From positions 1 through 64,000 of the forward strand of contig CAMWVA010000002.1 of the NCBI GenBank assembly GCA_947177575.1: a stretch of 64,000 nucleotides of DNA. Reading direction: 5' to 3'. Made by a program: the position numbers and the translations under genes. The stretch's first letter is position 1. Every line of letters begins with the position of its first letter. Shown here piece after piece: positions 49,296-58,787 of the stretch. The notes under the pieces were generated by a model. That model worked only from the letters and a program-made list of their open reading frames with translations, ran no database searches and was not told the DNA's origin. This stretch comes from an uncultured Porphyromonadaceae bacterium. GTDB lineage: Bacteria; Bacteroidota; Bacteroidia; Bacteroidales; Muribaculaceae.

Positions 49296-52200
49296 ATGCA
49301 AGTCAATATAAATCTTAACAATCGTCCACAGGCCGACAAGATTAATGTCGATCTGCAGTGGAACCTTGAAGTACTTGAACAGAAAAAAGGTCCATTATCT
49401 AAATTATTTAATAAATATACACGTATAAAGCGTACTGTACGTCTGGATATTGTTGATATTAAGGTACCAGAGGAAGTAGTTTGCAATCGTGATAATCTGT
49501 TTTCTATACTTTATAAAGAACAAATATTTGAACAGCAAGACTTTCCGGTCTCTATGGTTATTGAAAGTATGGAAACACCTTTCCAGCTTCTTTTCCATCA
49601 GAGCGAGATTAAAGACTGTAAACGTCAGCAAAACAAGAATCCTCGTTCCTACCGTATCTCATTTACAGTTCGTCTTCTTGAAGAAAATAGAGATACAGTC
49701 ATAACTTCTGAAAAAGGTGAGGTGGATATTGTTTTTGAACCACTTAATCTTCAACCTAATTTTATCATAGATCTTGAAAATGAGGATATACAGTATTCTT
49801 CCCGACTTAAGCGTACTAAAGTCGGTACATTTGTTGCATGGCTTGATGAAGCCTTTCTCTTTACACCGGATCAACATGTAAAAATTAACCTTAGTCTTTT
49901 TGAAAAAGACAGGGAATTAAGAAATTTAATTTCTTTTGAGAACGGAGAGCAGAGTGAAACCATAACTCTTGTTGGTGGAAGAAATAATTTACATCGTCTT
50001 CCGATATATGTAGATTTTACTGAGATTCCCAATCCTGTCCTTGATTCTGAAGATTTTACTATCAAAGCTACTATAGAATTATCTCCAGCTTATAGTCCTG
50101 AAGTCAAAGAGACTATCCTTAAGCAAGAGGTATTTCATCTTCTTAAAGATCAGCAAGGAACCGAACTCAAAACTTATGTTGGTTTCGGAGAAGATGTTCC
50201 ATCTGTCTATGACCGTACTCATTCAGCACCGGAGGTCAGAATGCACTTCGTTCCACGTAGCCCTCTGACAGGTCAAGCAACTATTATATTACGTAACATA
50301 GCTACAGACAATACCAATCCAAGAGCAGGTCTTCATATCAATAACCTAATGCTGAATGAGCAGGTTATTGACGATATAAAAATTGTAGGCGAAGACAATC
50401 ATCTGCTTGACAGTTTTATCACTATCGATGGTGCCGGGCTTGACAGAATGAATAGTTCTGCAGGTCTGTTTATACCTAATGGAGAAGATGCCGAAACAAG
50501 ACTTACAATGACTTTCGACCCTTCCAGAATTGTAGATATACTTAATACTACAAGTTATGATTTTAGTATTAAGGCTGAGCTTTCCTTTGACTATTGGGAG
50601 GATCGTAATGGAACAGGTATTCTTGATGAAGAGAATAAAAGAACTATGAGAATTCCTATCAAATGGAATCTTCACCTCGACCCTAACAAGGAATGGCTCT
50701 GTGTTGATTACGGTTCCTCAGCCATTGTGTGTCTATACGATAAAGAAATCATTGACCTTCATGACGCCAAAAACCGAATCTTCCGTCTTACGAAGTTTAG
50801 TGATGATACTTTCGAAAAGGGTACTAAGTTCCTTTCATCTGATATAGTTTTCCATACAGTTTCCGATTCTAAGGATTCAACTCTCAGTCAGCAGTTAAAT
50901 TCGGAAAAGGCTATTGAAGAATTTAAGAAACTTAATCTGTCAGTATGTCTGTCACCAACCTCAAGTCTTGTTGCTTATGATGTAAATACGCAGTTACCAT
51001 GTCTGAAAATACTTGTCGGTAACAAATATCTTCCGGATAGCAGACACTTTACTGATTTTAAATATACTCGTCGTGATAGTAACGGGCATGTTGGTAGTAT
51101 ACTTGCAAAAGATGCGAAAACTCGTGATGAAGATACATGTTTGTTAAAAATCAATACAATCTTTAGTGAAGCATATTCAGAACTTTTCAAGTTTTTCATT
51201 CTTCCCAAGAGTAAGGATCGTAATATTAATAAACTTATTCTTACCTATCCCAATACTTATACACCTGCTCATCTTAAGGCATTGGAAAAGATTGTGATGA
51301 ATACTTTCCCAAAGATTAGACCGGGATATCTGAGATTTGTAAGTGAATCTGATGCAGTCGCTTCCTATTATCTCCAGAATCTTGAAAGACTTAATCCTGC
51401 TTCCAGTGTTCGTGCTACGGAAACTGTGTTAGTATTTGATATGGGTGCCGGAACTCTTGACCTGACATTATTCAGAAAAAAAATAAATGGTGAAGGTCGT
51501 ATTGAGGTTGATATCCTTGGCAAAATAGGTACAGGTAGGGCAGGTAATTATTTAGACTATCTGATAGCTGAGATACTAAAAGATAAATATCCGACTTTAA
51601 TTAAGGATAAACATACTGTTTCTACCAGGTCGGTACTCCAGATGTCCACTCAGTATGAACGATTGGGACTCAAACAGCTTATTAAAGATGAAATAAAGCC
51701 TAATCTGCTTGCTAATACGGATATTAATATCACTCTCCCCCTTAATACTGATCCGGTACCAACCACTATGAAAATTGCTGCTGATGAGATTCTGGAGGAC
51801 TCACGTTTTAAAGAATTTCTTAATAATATCTCTTTTAATCTTATCAAACGCCTACTTGCGTATGTTAATGAGCCGAACCTTAAGATAGATACCTTACTTC
51901 TCTCGGGTAGAAGCTGTCGTATGAAGGCTATTCGGAATGCACTTCTTACTTCTTTTCAGCGAATGGGATTTAACATTACCCCTCTGATGTTTAGTGGAGG
52001 TACAGACCGTACTTATGCAGATCGTGAGAAGACTGTTGTAGTTGATGGTGCTGTAATCAGAGCGACTGTATTCAGTGCCAAGGATTCTCCGGTAATAATG
52101 CGCTCTCGTCGTCTCTATGCATCTTATGGATTAGTTTATGAAAAACTTGGCGGCAAGTATACTTATGTGGAACTTCTCAATGGTTCTGATACTCCTTTTG

Positions 52201-52538
52201 TAACAGACTACACCAATCTTACAGATTTTGTCGGTGAATCAAAGATAGCTAAAGGAACAGGGGCAGCTCAGACTATAAAACTGGTACAGACCTACCTTTC
52301 TCCTGAGAATACTGAAAAGGCGTATAACGATGGAGATATGGAGTTTATCTCTGATATGGAAGAATTCGAGATGTCTAATTTCGAACATGCTGACAGCCTT
52401 AATGTAAAACTCAAACTGGATTATAGAAATAATATCCAGCTTTATGTGAACGGTATGGTTACTAAAGGCCGTGCGCCTCGTGGTGTCGATCTTGAGAGCG
52501 AAATCACAAAGAAAAGTATCTGGCCTGTTACTATCTAA
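49296..52538 (+). CDS. Divergent Hsp70/actin-fold ATPase with long N-terminal extension (operon gene 2)
   Basis: WLCVDYGSSAIVCLYD (phosphate-1-like), VLVFDMGAGTLDLTLF (phosphate-2), LLLSGRSCRMKAIRNALL (adenosine-like). Confidence 0.75.
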   Translation: MQVNINLNNRPQADKINVDLQWNLEVLEQKKGPLSKLFNKYTRIKRTVRLDIVDIKVPEEVVCNRDNLFSILYKEQIFEQQDFPVSMVIESMETPFQLLFHQSEIKDCKRQQNKNPRSYRISFTVRLLEENRDTVITSEKGEVDIVFEPLNLQPNFIIDLENEDIQYSSRLKRTKVGTFVAWLDEAFLFTPDQHVKINLSLFEKDRELRNLISFENGEQSETITLVGGRNNLHRLPIYVDFTEIPNPVLDSEDFTIKATIELSPAYSPEVKETILKQEVFHLLKDQQGTELKTYVGFGEDVPSVYDRTHSAPEVRMHFVPRSPLTGQATIILRNIATDNTNPRAGLHINNLMLNEQVIDDIKIVGEDNHLLDSFITIDGAGLDRMNSSAGLFIPNGEDAETRLTMTFDPSRIVDILNTTSYDFSIKAELSFDYWEDRNGTGILDEENKRTMRIPIKWNLHLDPNKEWLCVDYGSSAIVCLYDKEIIDLHDAKNRIFRLTKFSDDTFEKGTKFLSSDIVFHTVSDSKDSTLSQQLNSEKAIEEFKKLNLSVCLSPTSSLVAYDVNTQLPCLKILVGNKYLPDSRHFTDFKYTRRDSNGHVGSILAKDAKTRDEDTCLLKINTIFSEAYSELFKFFILPKSKDRNINKLILTYPNTYTPAHLKALEKIVMNTFPKIRPGYLRFVSESDAVASYYLQNLERLNPASSVRATETVLVFDMGAGTLDLTLFRKKINGEGRIEVDILGKIGTGRAGNYLDYLIAEILKDKYPTLIKDKHTVSTRSVLQMSTQYERLGLKQLIKDEIKPNLLANTDINITLPLNTDPVPTTMKIAADEILEDSRFKEFLNNISFNLIKRLLAYVNEPNLKIDTLLLSGRSCRMKAIRNALLTSFQRMGFNITPLMFSGGTDRTYADREKTVVVDGAVIRATVFSAKDSPVIMRSRRLYASYGLVYEKLGGKYTYVELLNGSDTPFVTDYTNLTDFVGESKIAKGTGAAQTIKLVQTYLSPENTEKAYNDGDMEFISDMEEFEMSNFEHADSLNVKLKLDYRNNIQLYVNGMVTKGRAPRGVDLESEITKKSIWPVTI

Positions 52539-52556
52539 AATTGAAAAACTAATAAT

Positions 52557-55370
52557 ATGAAATATCTAAGTCAAAAGATTAAATATCTTTTTCTCTGTAC
52601 TATATCAGTGCTGAGCTTACTCGGTGTGTCATTTCAGGTAATGGCTGACCAGCTTTATCTTAATGTAGAAACCGGAAAGGTAAGTCTCCTTAGGAACAAT
52701 AAGCAGACATATTGGTCTTTGTCAAAAGAAAAAAATTCTTTTAAAACTTTAAAAGATTCTACTAAGGTAACAATTAGCAATATTAGACGATCTGATGAAT
52801 TGGAAGAAAAAGACAGAATCGTTATTATTGATGATTTTACCAATAAAGAAGTCTTTGCAGATTCAATGCAAAGTTATTTGTCAGAAAGTAACTTAAAAGG
52901 CAGGAATGTTAAGCTTCCTACTAACACAAATTATACTATAAAGCATGGAAGCAATGTATGGAACATGGCATTTATTGACCCAATCATCATCAAACAAAAG
53001 CAAGAAATTCAGAATCTCGAAAAAGAAATTAAAAAATTAAAAAAAGAAGAAGTATCTAATTCCAACCCTATAACAGAAAATCCTTCTTCAAATTCTCAAT
53101 GGGAAATCCTATGTATGGTTGGTATAGGTATCTTACTGCTATTTGCTATAATAGATACTTTTCTTTGGTTCAAAGGAAAGAAAAGAGTTCATGGTAAAAC
53201 TATAAAAAAGGAATCTGAATCATCAGAGGATAAAGGACCTGACAACACTCCAAAACAAATAGAAGAAAGCACTCCAACAGGAGATATTTCTACCAGTCAG
53301 AATGAGAGTCATTCTTCGCAAAAAGAAAATAAACCTCAGGAAGACGAAATCGAACAACCAAGGCGTAATCAAAAAGAGTTATTCCAACTGTTCGGTATGG
53401 ATGATAGTGTGGTAAATCCAAACAAAACTGAAATTATACCTTCTATTAATGGTTCTCCTTCGGAAAAATATGATACAAGTATAATAGAAGACTTTGCCAA
53501 AAAAATTATTCGTAGAATAAAAGGTAAGGATAAAAAAGAACTTAAATCTTTACTTAAAAAAGCCGAAGAAGATACAAGAGGACAGTCTTATGAAGCTACG
53601 CTTTATAAATTTATAGATCTATTAGCAGCTCATAATTTCTCTGAAAGGGAAACAATCAGTGGAAGTAGTAATAAAATAAATCCAGCTCAACTGTCATTAG
53701 ATATAAATAAGACAGTATTAAGAGACTGGCTGCTTAAGCGTCTTAAAAGTTATAACATTTTTGAAGATGTAAGTCAGTCTGCTGATATGAATACCATATT
53801 CGGTATGATTGTTGACAATTGGGAAAAGAGTAGTTCTATCCCTGTATATACAGATGAAGAAATAGTTTCAAATGCTGTTAGAGAAGGAAAACTTTCAGAA
53901 GAAGATAAGAAACTTCTTACAAGTCAGCTTATCCACCGATTGAACAACATTCTTTCCGATACAGAGAAATTCGATAGGACCCTTAGCTCTGAAGATTTCC
54001 TGACAGAAATCGCCAATATTGTTAGAGCTAATAATAATAGGCCTGAACTTCCGACGGACATTGTTGAGGCAAGAGAACAAGGACGTAAAGAAGTACTCAC
54101 CATATTTAAAGAGGCAATTCCTGATATGAAATGGGATCTCATAACTATAGATAAGAAAACTCTTGAACAAACTTTTGAGCGTGTAATGCTTTTCCGTCTT
54201 AATGATAAATTAGGATTAGACACCTCAAATCTCGAAGAGGCTTATGATATACTTCGGCATAGTTGTAAAAATGATAAGATATTTACAGCCCTGCTTGCTG
54301 AATATGGTGCAGAAGATAATAAAGAGTTAATTAAGCTAATAGGTACCAAGCAGCTTGAAGATACCCGTAAGACATTTGCCGGACGGGTGGTAAATATTGT
54401 ATCTGAAGAAAACATATCTTCTCTTAACAAGTTATTTACAGCTTTAATAAATCTTATTAAGGATTTGAAAGATACACATACACTTGTTATTAATGAACTA
54501 AGTGATAATATCAGGAAACTTGATCCCGCTTTCACTTTGACAACTAATGATGCATGTGACCTAACGGATATTTACAGCCGCCTTGTAAGTGAGAAACTGA
54601 AAAAAGCAGAGAATAATATTTCTGAACTTAATGATAAAGTTGAAAATCTTAAACAAAAGCTTTCTTATGCAGACGACAAGATTTCCAACTTAAAAACTAA
54701 AGTTAATACACTTGAGAAAGATAAGAAAGAATTGATGTCAGAATCTTCCTATCTGCTTAACAGCCTGCATGAAGGTGCTCGGAAGATTGCAACTTCATGG
54801 CGCCCTGTTCTTATGGCTACTTCACTTGATTATGATGCTGAATGTAAGGAAATCAATGATGACCTTGAAGAAGCCCTCAGAGAAGTATGTGAACGTATGG
54901 CTGCATTTACTGTACCGATTGAAACAACTGTACCGATTGAAACACGCAAACAGATTCAGCAGTTATTATGCGATGAGTTTGTTAAGCATGGAAGTATTCT
55001 GAACAAACTTTGTTGTTACTATGCTTATAGTCGTCTGCCATTTATGACTGATAAGGCACTTCCGAATGGTATTATCTTCCATCGACAGGCTATTTCCAAT
55101 CTTTTCAATATGATTGACGAACTTTATGCATACTTTGGTATCCGGCTTGATATACCTTTGCTTTTCGTAGCAAGTATAGAAGAAGGCAATTTTGAAAATG
55201 TTACCGGCCGTGCCTATGGAGATCTTGACAATCTTCATCCCAATTCACGAAATCATAAAGATAATATTGACTCCAATTCAAAACCGACTGAATTGGTAGT
55301 CGATGTCGTTGAGATAGGTTATACTGTTGATGGTGTCGAAAGGCGTAAATCTAAAGTAATAACATACTAA
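52557..55370 (+). CDS. Signal peptide - extracytoplasmic domain - TM - long coiled-coil protein (operon gene 3)
   Basis: N-terminal signal, TM WEILCMVGIGILLLFAIIDTFLWF, coiled coil KKAENNISELNDKVENLKQKLSYADDKISNLKTKVNTLEKDKKEL. Confidence 0.7.
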   Translation: MKYLSQKIKYLFLCTISVLSLLGVSFQVMADQLYLNVETGKVSLLRNNKQTYWSLSKEKNSFKTLKDSTKVTISNIRRSDELEEKDRIVIIDDFTNKEVFADSMQSYLSESNLKGRNVKLPTNTNYTIKHGSNVWNMAFIDPIIIKQKQEIQNLEKEIKKLKKEEVSNSNPITENPSSNSQWEILCMVGIGILLLFAIIDTFLWFKGKKRVHGKTIKKESESSEDKGPDNTPKQIEESTPTGDISTSQNESHSSQKENKPQEDEIEQPRRNQKELFQLFGMDDSVVNPNKTEIIPSINGSPSEKYDTSIIEDFAKKIIRRIKGKDKKELKSLLKKAEEDTRGQSYEATLYKFIDLLAAHNFSERETISGSSNKINPAQLSLDINKTVLRDWLLKRLKSYNIFEDVSQSADMNTIFGMIVDNWEKSSSIPVYTDEEIVSNAVREGKLSEEDKKLLTSQLIHRLNNILSDTEKFDRTLSSEDFLTEIANIVRANNNRPELPTDIVEAREQGRKEVLTIFKEAIPDMKWDLITIDKKTLEQTFERVMLFRLNDKLGLDTSNLEEAYDILRHSCKNDKIFTALLAEYGAEDNKELIKLIGTKQLEDTRKTFAGRVVNIVSEENISSLNKLFTALINLIKDLKDTHTLVINELSDNIRKLDPAFTLTTNDACDLTDIYSRLVSEKLKKAENNISELNDKVENLKQKLSYADDKISNLKTKVNTLEKDKKELMSESSYLLNSLHEGARKIATSWRPVLMATSLDYDAECKEINDDLEEALREVCERMAAFTVPIETTVPIETRKQIQQLLCDEFVKHGSILNKLCCYYAYSRLPFMTDKALPNGIIFHRQAISNLFNMIDELYAYFGIRLDIPLLFVASIEEGNFENVTGRAYGDLDNLHPNSRNHKDNIDSNSKPTELVVDVVEIGYTVDGVERRKSKVITY

Positions 55371-55380
55371 AATTACAATC

Positions 55381-56574
55381 ATGAAAAAGTGGATTATAGG
55401 ATTGGTATTATTAGTAATTGTAGGATATATTATTAAAATAATAATAGATCCACCTGTCGAAGTTTGGACTGATAATAAGGTCTATGCAGGTTATCAATCT
55501 ACTACTGTCAATGAGACGGCAACAGCACCAGCTGCCGCTGAGGTGTATATAGATGCCTCAGGCAGTATGAAGCCGTATTTTATGGCAGATGACAATGTAA
55601 TGACTCACCTGTTGGGAACTCTTCAGACTCTTACGCCCAATACCTCAGTCTATTTTCTTGATAATCCTAAGACTTATAAGGGTGAGCCCGGAGAAATTTT
55701 GAAAAAAGAGGATCAGCCGAATCTGTCAGCAACTACTTTTCATAGTTTCTTCTCGAAAGCTGCAGCACAGATTGATACTACTGACGTGATAGTGTACTTA
55801 ATCACTGATGGTATTATGAGTATAGGTAATCGTGGAGATACAAGAAGTGCTTTGACATATCTCAAAGGTAAGATAACAGAGGCTCTGCAGAATCATTCAG
55901 ATCTTGCAGGCGCTATACTGAGGTATTCCGGTGGCTATAAGGGTACTTACTGGAATATGAAGAATAAGCCCATAACCTTATCTAAGCAGATACAACGTCC
56001 TTTCTACGTTATAGCCCTCGGACGTAAAGCAGCCATACGCTGGCTTGAAGACATCAATGATAAGAAACTAGCTGAGTTAAAAAATCCGACTTCGATTTAT
56101 TTCGGTGTACATGATTTTAAAGCTCACAATGATGCTAAAATGTCTGCCGATACACTTTTACCGCTTCAGAATCCCGGTGATGAAGTGACATTGGTACTTA
56201 ATCTACCGCAATGCCTGAACAATCTTGATGTAAATAAAGTGGAAGTAGTACATAACGGCGCTGCTCTCACGGACATACGTCCTGACGGAACCACACAAAA
56301 AGTTAAGGCTGAGAAAGAAGCTAATGGTACACTTAGAGTTTTTGCTCATAATGCTCCCTTCGTTCCGAATGTCAATGGAGAGTATGTAGTAACTATCTAC
56401 TCATTGAATACTATACCTGACAGCTGGGTTTCTACATGGAGTAACGACAACGATGAGGAAGGTCCTGATGAAATCACTACTTTTGGTCTCTCCTACCTCG
56501 TCGAAGGCATTAAAAACGGTCTTGAGCCGCAGGATACGCTGTTTCGTGCCGACATGGTTTTCCTTCCTAAATAA
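55381..56574 (+). CDS. Signal-anchored vWA domain protein (operon gene 4)
   Basis: N-terminal TM IIGLVLLVIVGYIIKIII; EVYIDASGSMKPYF MIDAS; VIVYLITDGIMSIG. Confidence 0.85.
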   Translation: MKKWIIGLVLLVIVGYIIKIIIDPPVEVWTDNKVYAGYQSTTVNETATAPAAAEVYIDASGSMKPYFMADDNVMTHLLGTLQTLTPNTSVYFLDNPKTYKGEPGEILKKEDQPNLSATTFHSFFSKAAAQIDTTDVIVYLITDGIMSIGNRGDTRSALTYLKGKITEALQNHSDLAGAILRYSGGYKGTYWNMKNKPITLSKQIQRPFYVIALGRKAAIRWLEDINDKKLAELKNPTSIYFGVHDFKAHNDAKMSADTLLPLQNPGDEVTLVLNLPQCLNNLDVNKVEVVHNGAALTDIRPDGTTQKVKAEKEANGTLRVFAHNAPFVPNVNGEYVVTIYSLNTIPDSWVSTWSNDNDEEGPDEITTFGLSYLVEGIKNGLEPQDTLFRADMVFLPK

Positions 56575-56596
56575 AAACACCTCTAACATATATATC

Positions 56597-57145
56597 ATGG
56601 ATTTTATTTATTTCACAGTCACCGGTTCAAAATCATGGACCCCTGACTATCATGCGAATTTTTTCATTACCGAAGGCGGTTTTGCCTGGGGTATAGCAGG
56701 AGCAGTTATCATAGCCGTTATTTGTGCTTGTATCTTTTACTTCGGCTTCTGCAATAACAAGGATTCTGTCAAGGGAGCCTCTGTTACTGTCTGGGGTATA
56801 GTGCTTGTGGTAAGCGGTCTGCTTGGATATTTCTATGCCGATATGATATTGATCGGTGAGTCTAACGCCCGAGACAACAACGGTCTGTTTCGTACGCACT
56901 CATTCTATAAAGCCAATGAGGATTATTATATAGCCAAGACCAAAACAGGGGTATCACCTGCTATGGCTGGAGGGCTCGCTGCAAAAAAAGAAAAGATTAA
57001 GACAAATCTGGACAAAGGTAAAGATGTACGTTTCGATTTTGATCTTACTACTGGGCTGTTTACAGTGCTGATTTATTTTATTGTCAGCATTATCATAAAA
57101 CGTTTCAGCCGAAACGGCAGGGCAATTCCTTTCCAGAATCCATAA
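56597..57145 (+). CDS. Multi-TM small membrane protein (operon gene 5)
   Basis: Three hydrophobic segments; start at MDFIYFTVTGSK (56597), ORF-track extension overlaps the previous gene. Confidence 0.7.
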   Translation: MDFIYFTVTGSKSWTPDYHANFFITEGGFAWGIAGAVIIAVICACIFYFGFCNNKDSVKGASVTVWGIVLVVSGLLGYFYADMILIGESNARDNNGLFRTHSFYKANEDYYIAKTKTGVSPAMAGGLAAKKEKIKTNLDKGKDVRFDFDLTTGLFTVLIYFIVSIIIKRFSRNGRAIPFQNP

Positions 57146-57157
57146 TACCTCTGAAAG

Positions 57158-58777
57158 ATGAAGAAAAAGTTATTTATATTTGCCATAGGAGGCACTGGTG
57201 AGCGTGTACTGCGTTCGCTAACAATGCTGTTTGCTGCGGGAGTAGAGTCTCTGAGCAATTATGATGTTTATCCTATAATTATAGACTATGATCTGAAGAA
57301 TGCTGATAAGCAGCGTACAGTGGAGCTACTCCGCAATTACAAAAAAATACACAATGCCGCTTTTATGGCTCACGGAGAATTAGGCTCACAGGATAGACAA
57401 TTTTTTGCTGCTGATTTACACAGTGTAGACGGCCTGGAGGATTATATTTTTCCATTCAAACCTGCGCAGGATAATATCAAATTCAGAGATTATATAGGTT
57501 ATGGTAAATTTGCAGGTGATACTCTTCTTACCGAAGATTTGCTACGAAGTCTGTATGACGACTCACAACGTCCCGACACAGAACTTAATCTTGATATGAC
57601 AGTGGGCTTTAAGGGAAATCCCAATATAGGAAGTGTTGTATTCAATTCAATAGCTTCGACAGATGAATTCCGAAACTTCCTAAATCATTTTCAGCCCGAG
57701 CAAGAGGATAAGGTCGTTATTATAGGATCGCTGTTCGGTGGTACGGGTGCGGCAGGTATCCCGGAGATTACCAAAGCTATAAATGCTAAAAAAGAAGCTG
57801 CTGATATAGCTACGGTCCTGGTATTGCCTTATTTTTCACCTATGGAGCAAAAAGATGGTGCCATACGCGCTGACCGCTTCAACTCAAAGACAAAGGCGGC
57901 GCTGAGTTATTACAAAAATTCAGGTATTCTGAATCAGATAAATAGAGTTTACTACATAGGTGATCCACATCGTACTATTATTGCTTATAGTGAAGGCGGC
58001 GATACCCAAAAAAACAACGCCAATGTAGTCGAACTTATAGCGGCCATGATGATTGAGCACTTTGCAGCTAATCGCGGAGAAGTGGGACAAAAAGAGTATA
58101 AGTTTTCTATAGATGCTTCGATAACGGAAGACAATACACAGAAATCAGCCCAGCGTCTGTTTACTTATGATTTTGATCCTATATCTATTAATAAGGTCCT
58201 ACTGCCTCTTATAAGGCTTGCCATAGCTCTTAAGTTCTTTCATGAAAGTATATGGGGGAAAAAGACTTCCGGTCAGGACTTTCATAAGTACCTTAAACTT
58301 AACGATGCTATTGAGGTAAACGAAGCAAACGGTAATAAGAGTCGTCTAACTGTATTGTGTGCTACATTGGAAAAATTCTATAAACAATATCAGGGATGGC
58401 TTAAAGAACTGGATTTTGAAGGTGACGGAACCACTATTCCCGGCAATTCTCATCGTTTTGCTCTGACTGATATGAATAAACCTTATGCCGATCTTATTCT
58501 GCGTCCTGCTGCCACCGATAAAGAAGCTCAGGAACCCGGCTTTTGGCAAAGGCTTTCAAATCTGATAGGAAATTCCAATACTAAACCTGTCCTTACAGAT
58601 GATAATCTGATGAGTTGGATGAACGGTGAGTTTAGAGATAATGGCAATGGGAATGGTCATTATGACACTAAAAGAAATGCTGTACGCGAGGGTCATGAGC
58701 CGGAATACGTATTTGCCGATATCCTTTACAAGGCATCTGACAAAGGGTTACATAACCTGATATCTTCAACCAATTAA
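57158..58777 (+). CDS. Tubulin/FtsZ-like GTPase superfamily protein (operon gene 6)
   Basis: KLFIFAIGGTGERVLRSLTMLFAAG N-terminal loop; VVIIGSLFGGTGAAGIPEITKAI resembling the GGGTGTG tubulin signature. Confidence 0.75.
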   Translation: MKKKLFIFAIGGTGERVLRSLTMLFAAGVESLSNYDVYPIIIDYDLKNADKQRTVELLRNYKKIHNAAFMAHGELGSQDRQFFAADLHSVDGLEDYIFPFKPAQDNIKFRDYIGYGKFAGDTLLTEDLLRSLYDDSQRPDTELNLDMTVGFKGNPNIGSVVFNSIASTDEFRNFLNHFQPEQEDKVVIIGSLFGGTGAAGIPEITKAINAKKEAADIATVLVLPYFSPMEQKDGAIRADRFNSKTKAALSYYKNSGILNQINRVYYIGDPHRTIIAYSEGGDTQKNNANVVELIAAMMIEHFAANRGEVGQKEYKFSIDASITEDNTQKSAQRLFTYDFDPISINKVLLPLIRLAIALKFFHESIWGKKTSGQDFHKYLKLNDAIEVNEANGNKSRLTVLCATLEKFYKQYQGWLKELDFEGDGTTIPGNSHRFALTDMNKPYADLILRPAATDKEAQEPGFWQRLSNLIGNSNTKPVLTDDNLMSWMNGEFRDNGNGNGHYDTKRNAVREGHEPEYVFADILYKASDKGLHNLISSTN

Positions 58778-58787
58778 AATTAACAAT

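Noticed and set aside
56453-56596. N-terminal 48 aa of the ORF-track 230-aa protein
   Set aside because: Overlaps the 3' end of the vWA gene out of frame; ATG at 56597 begins a sensible membrane protein.
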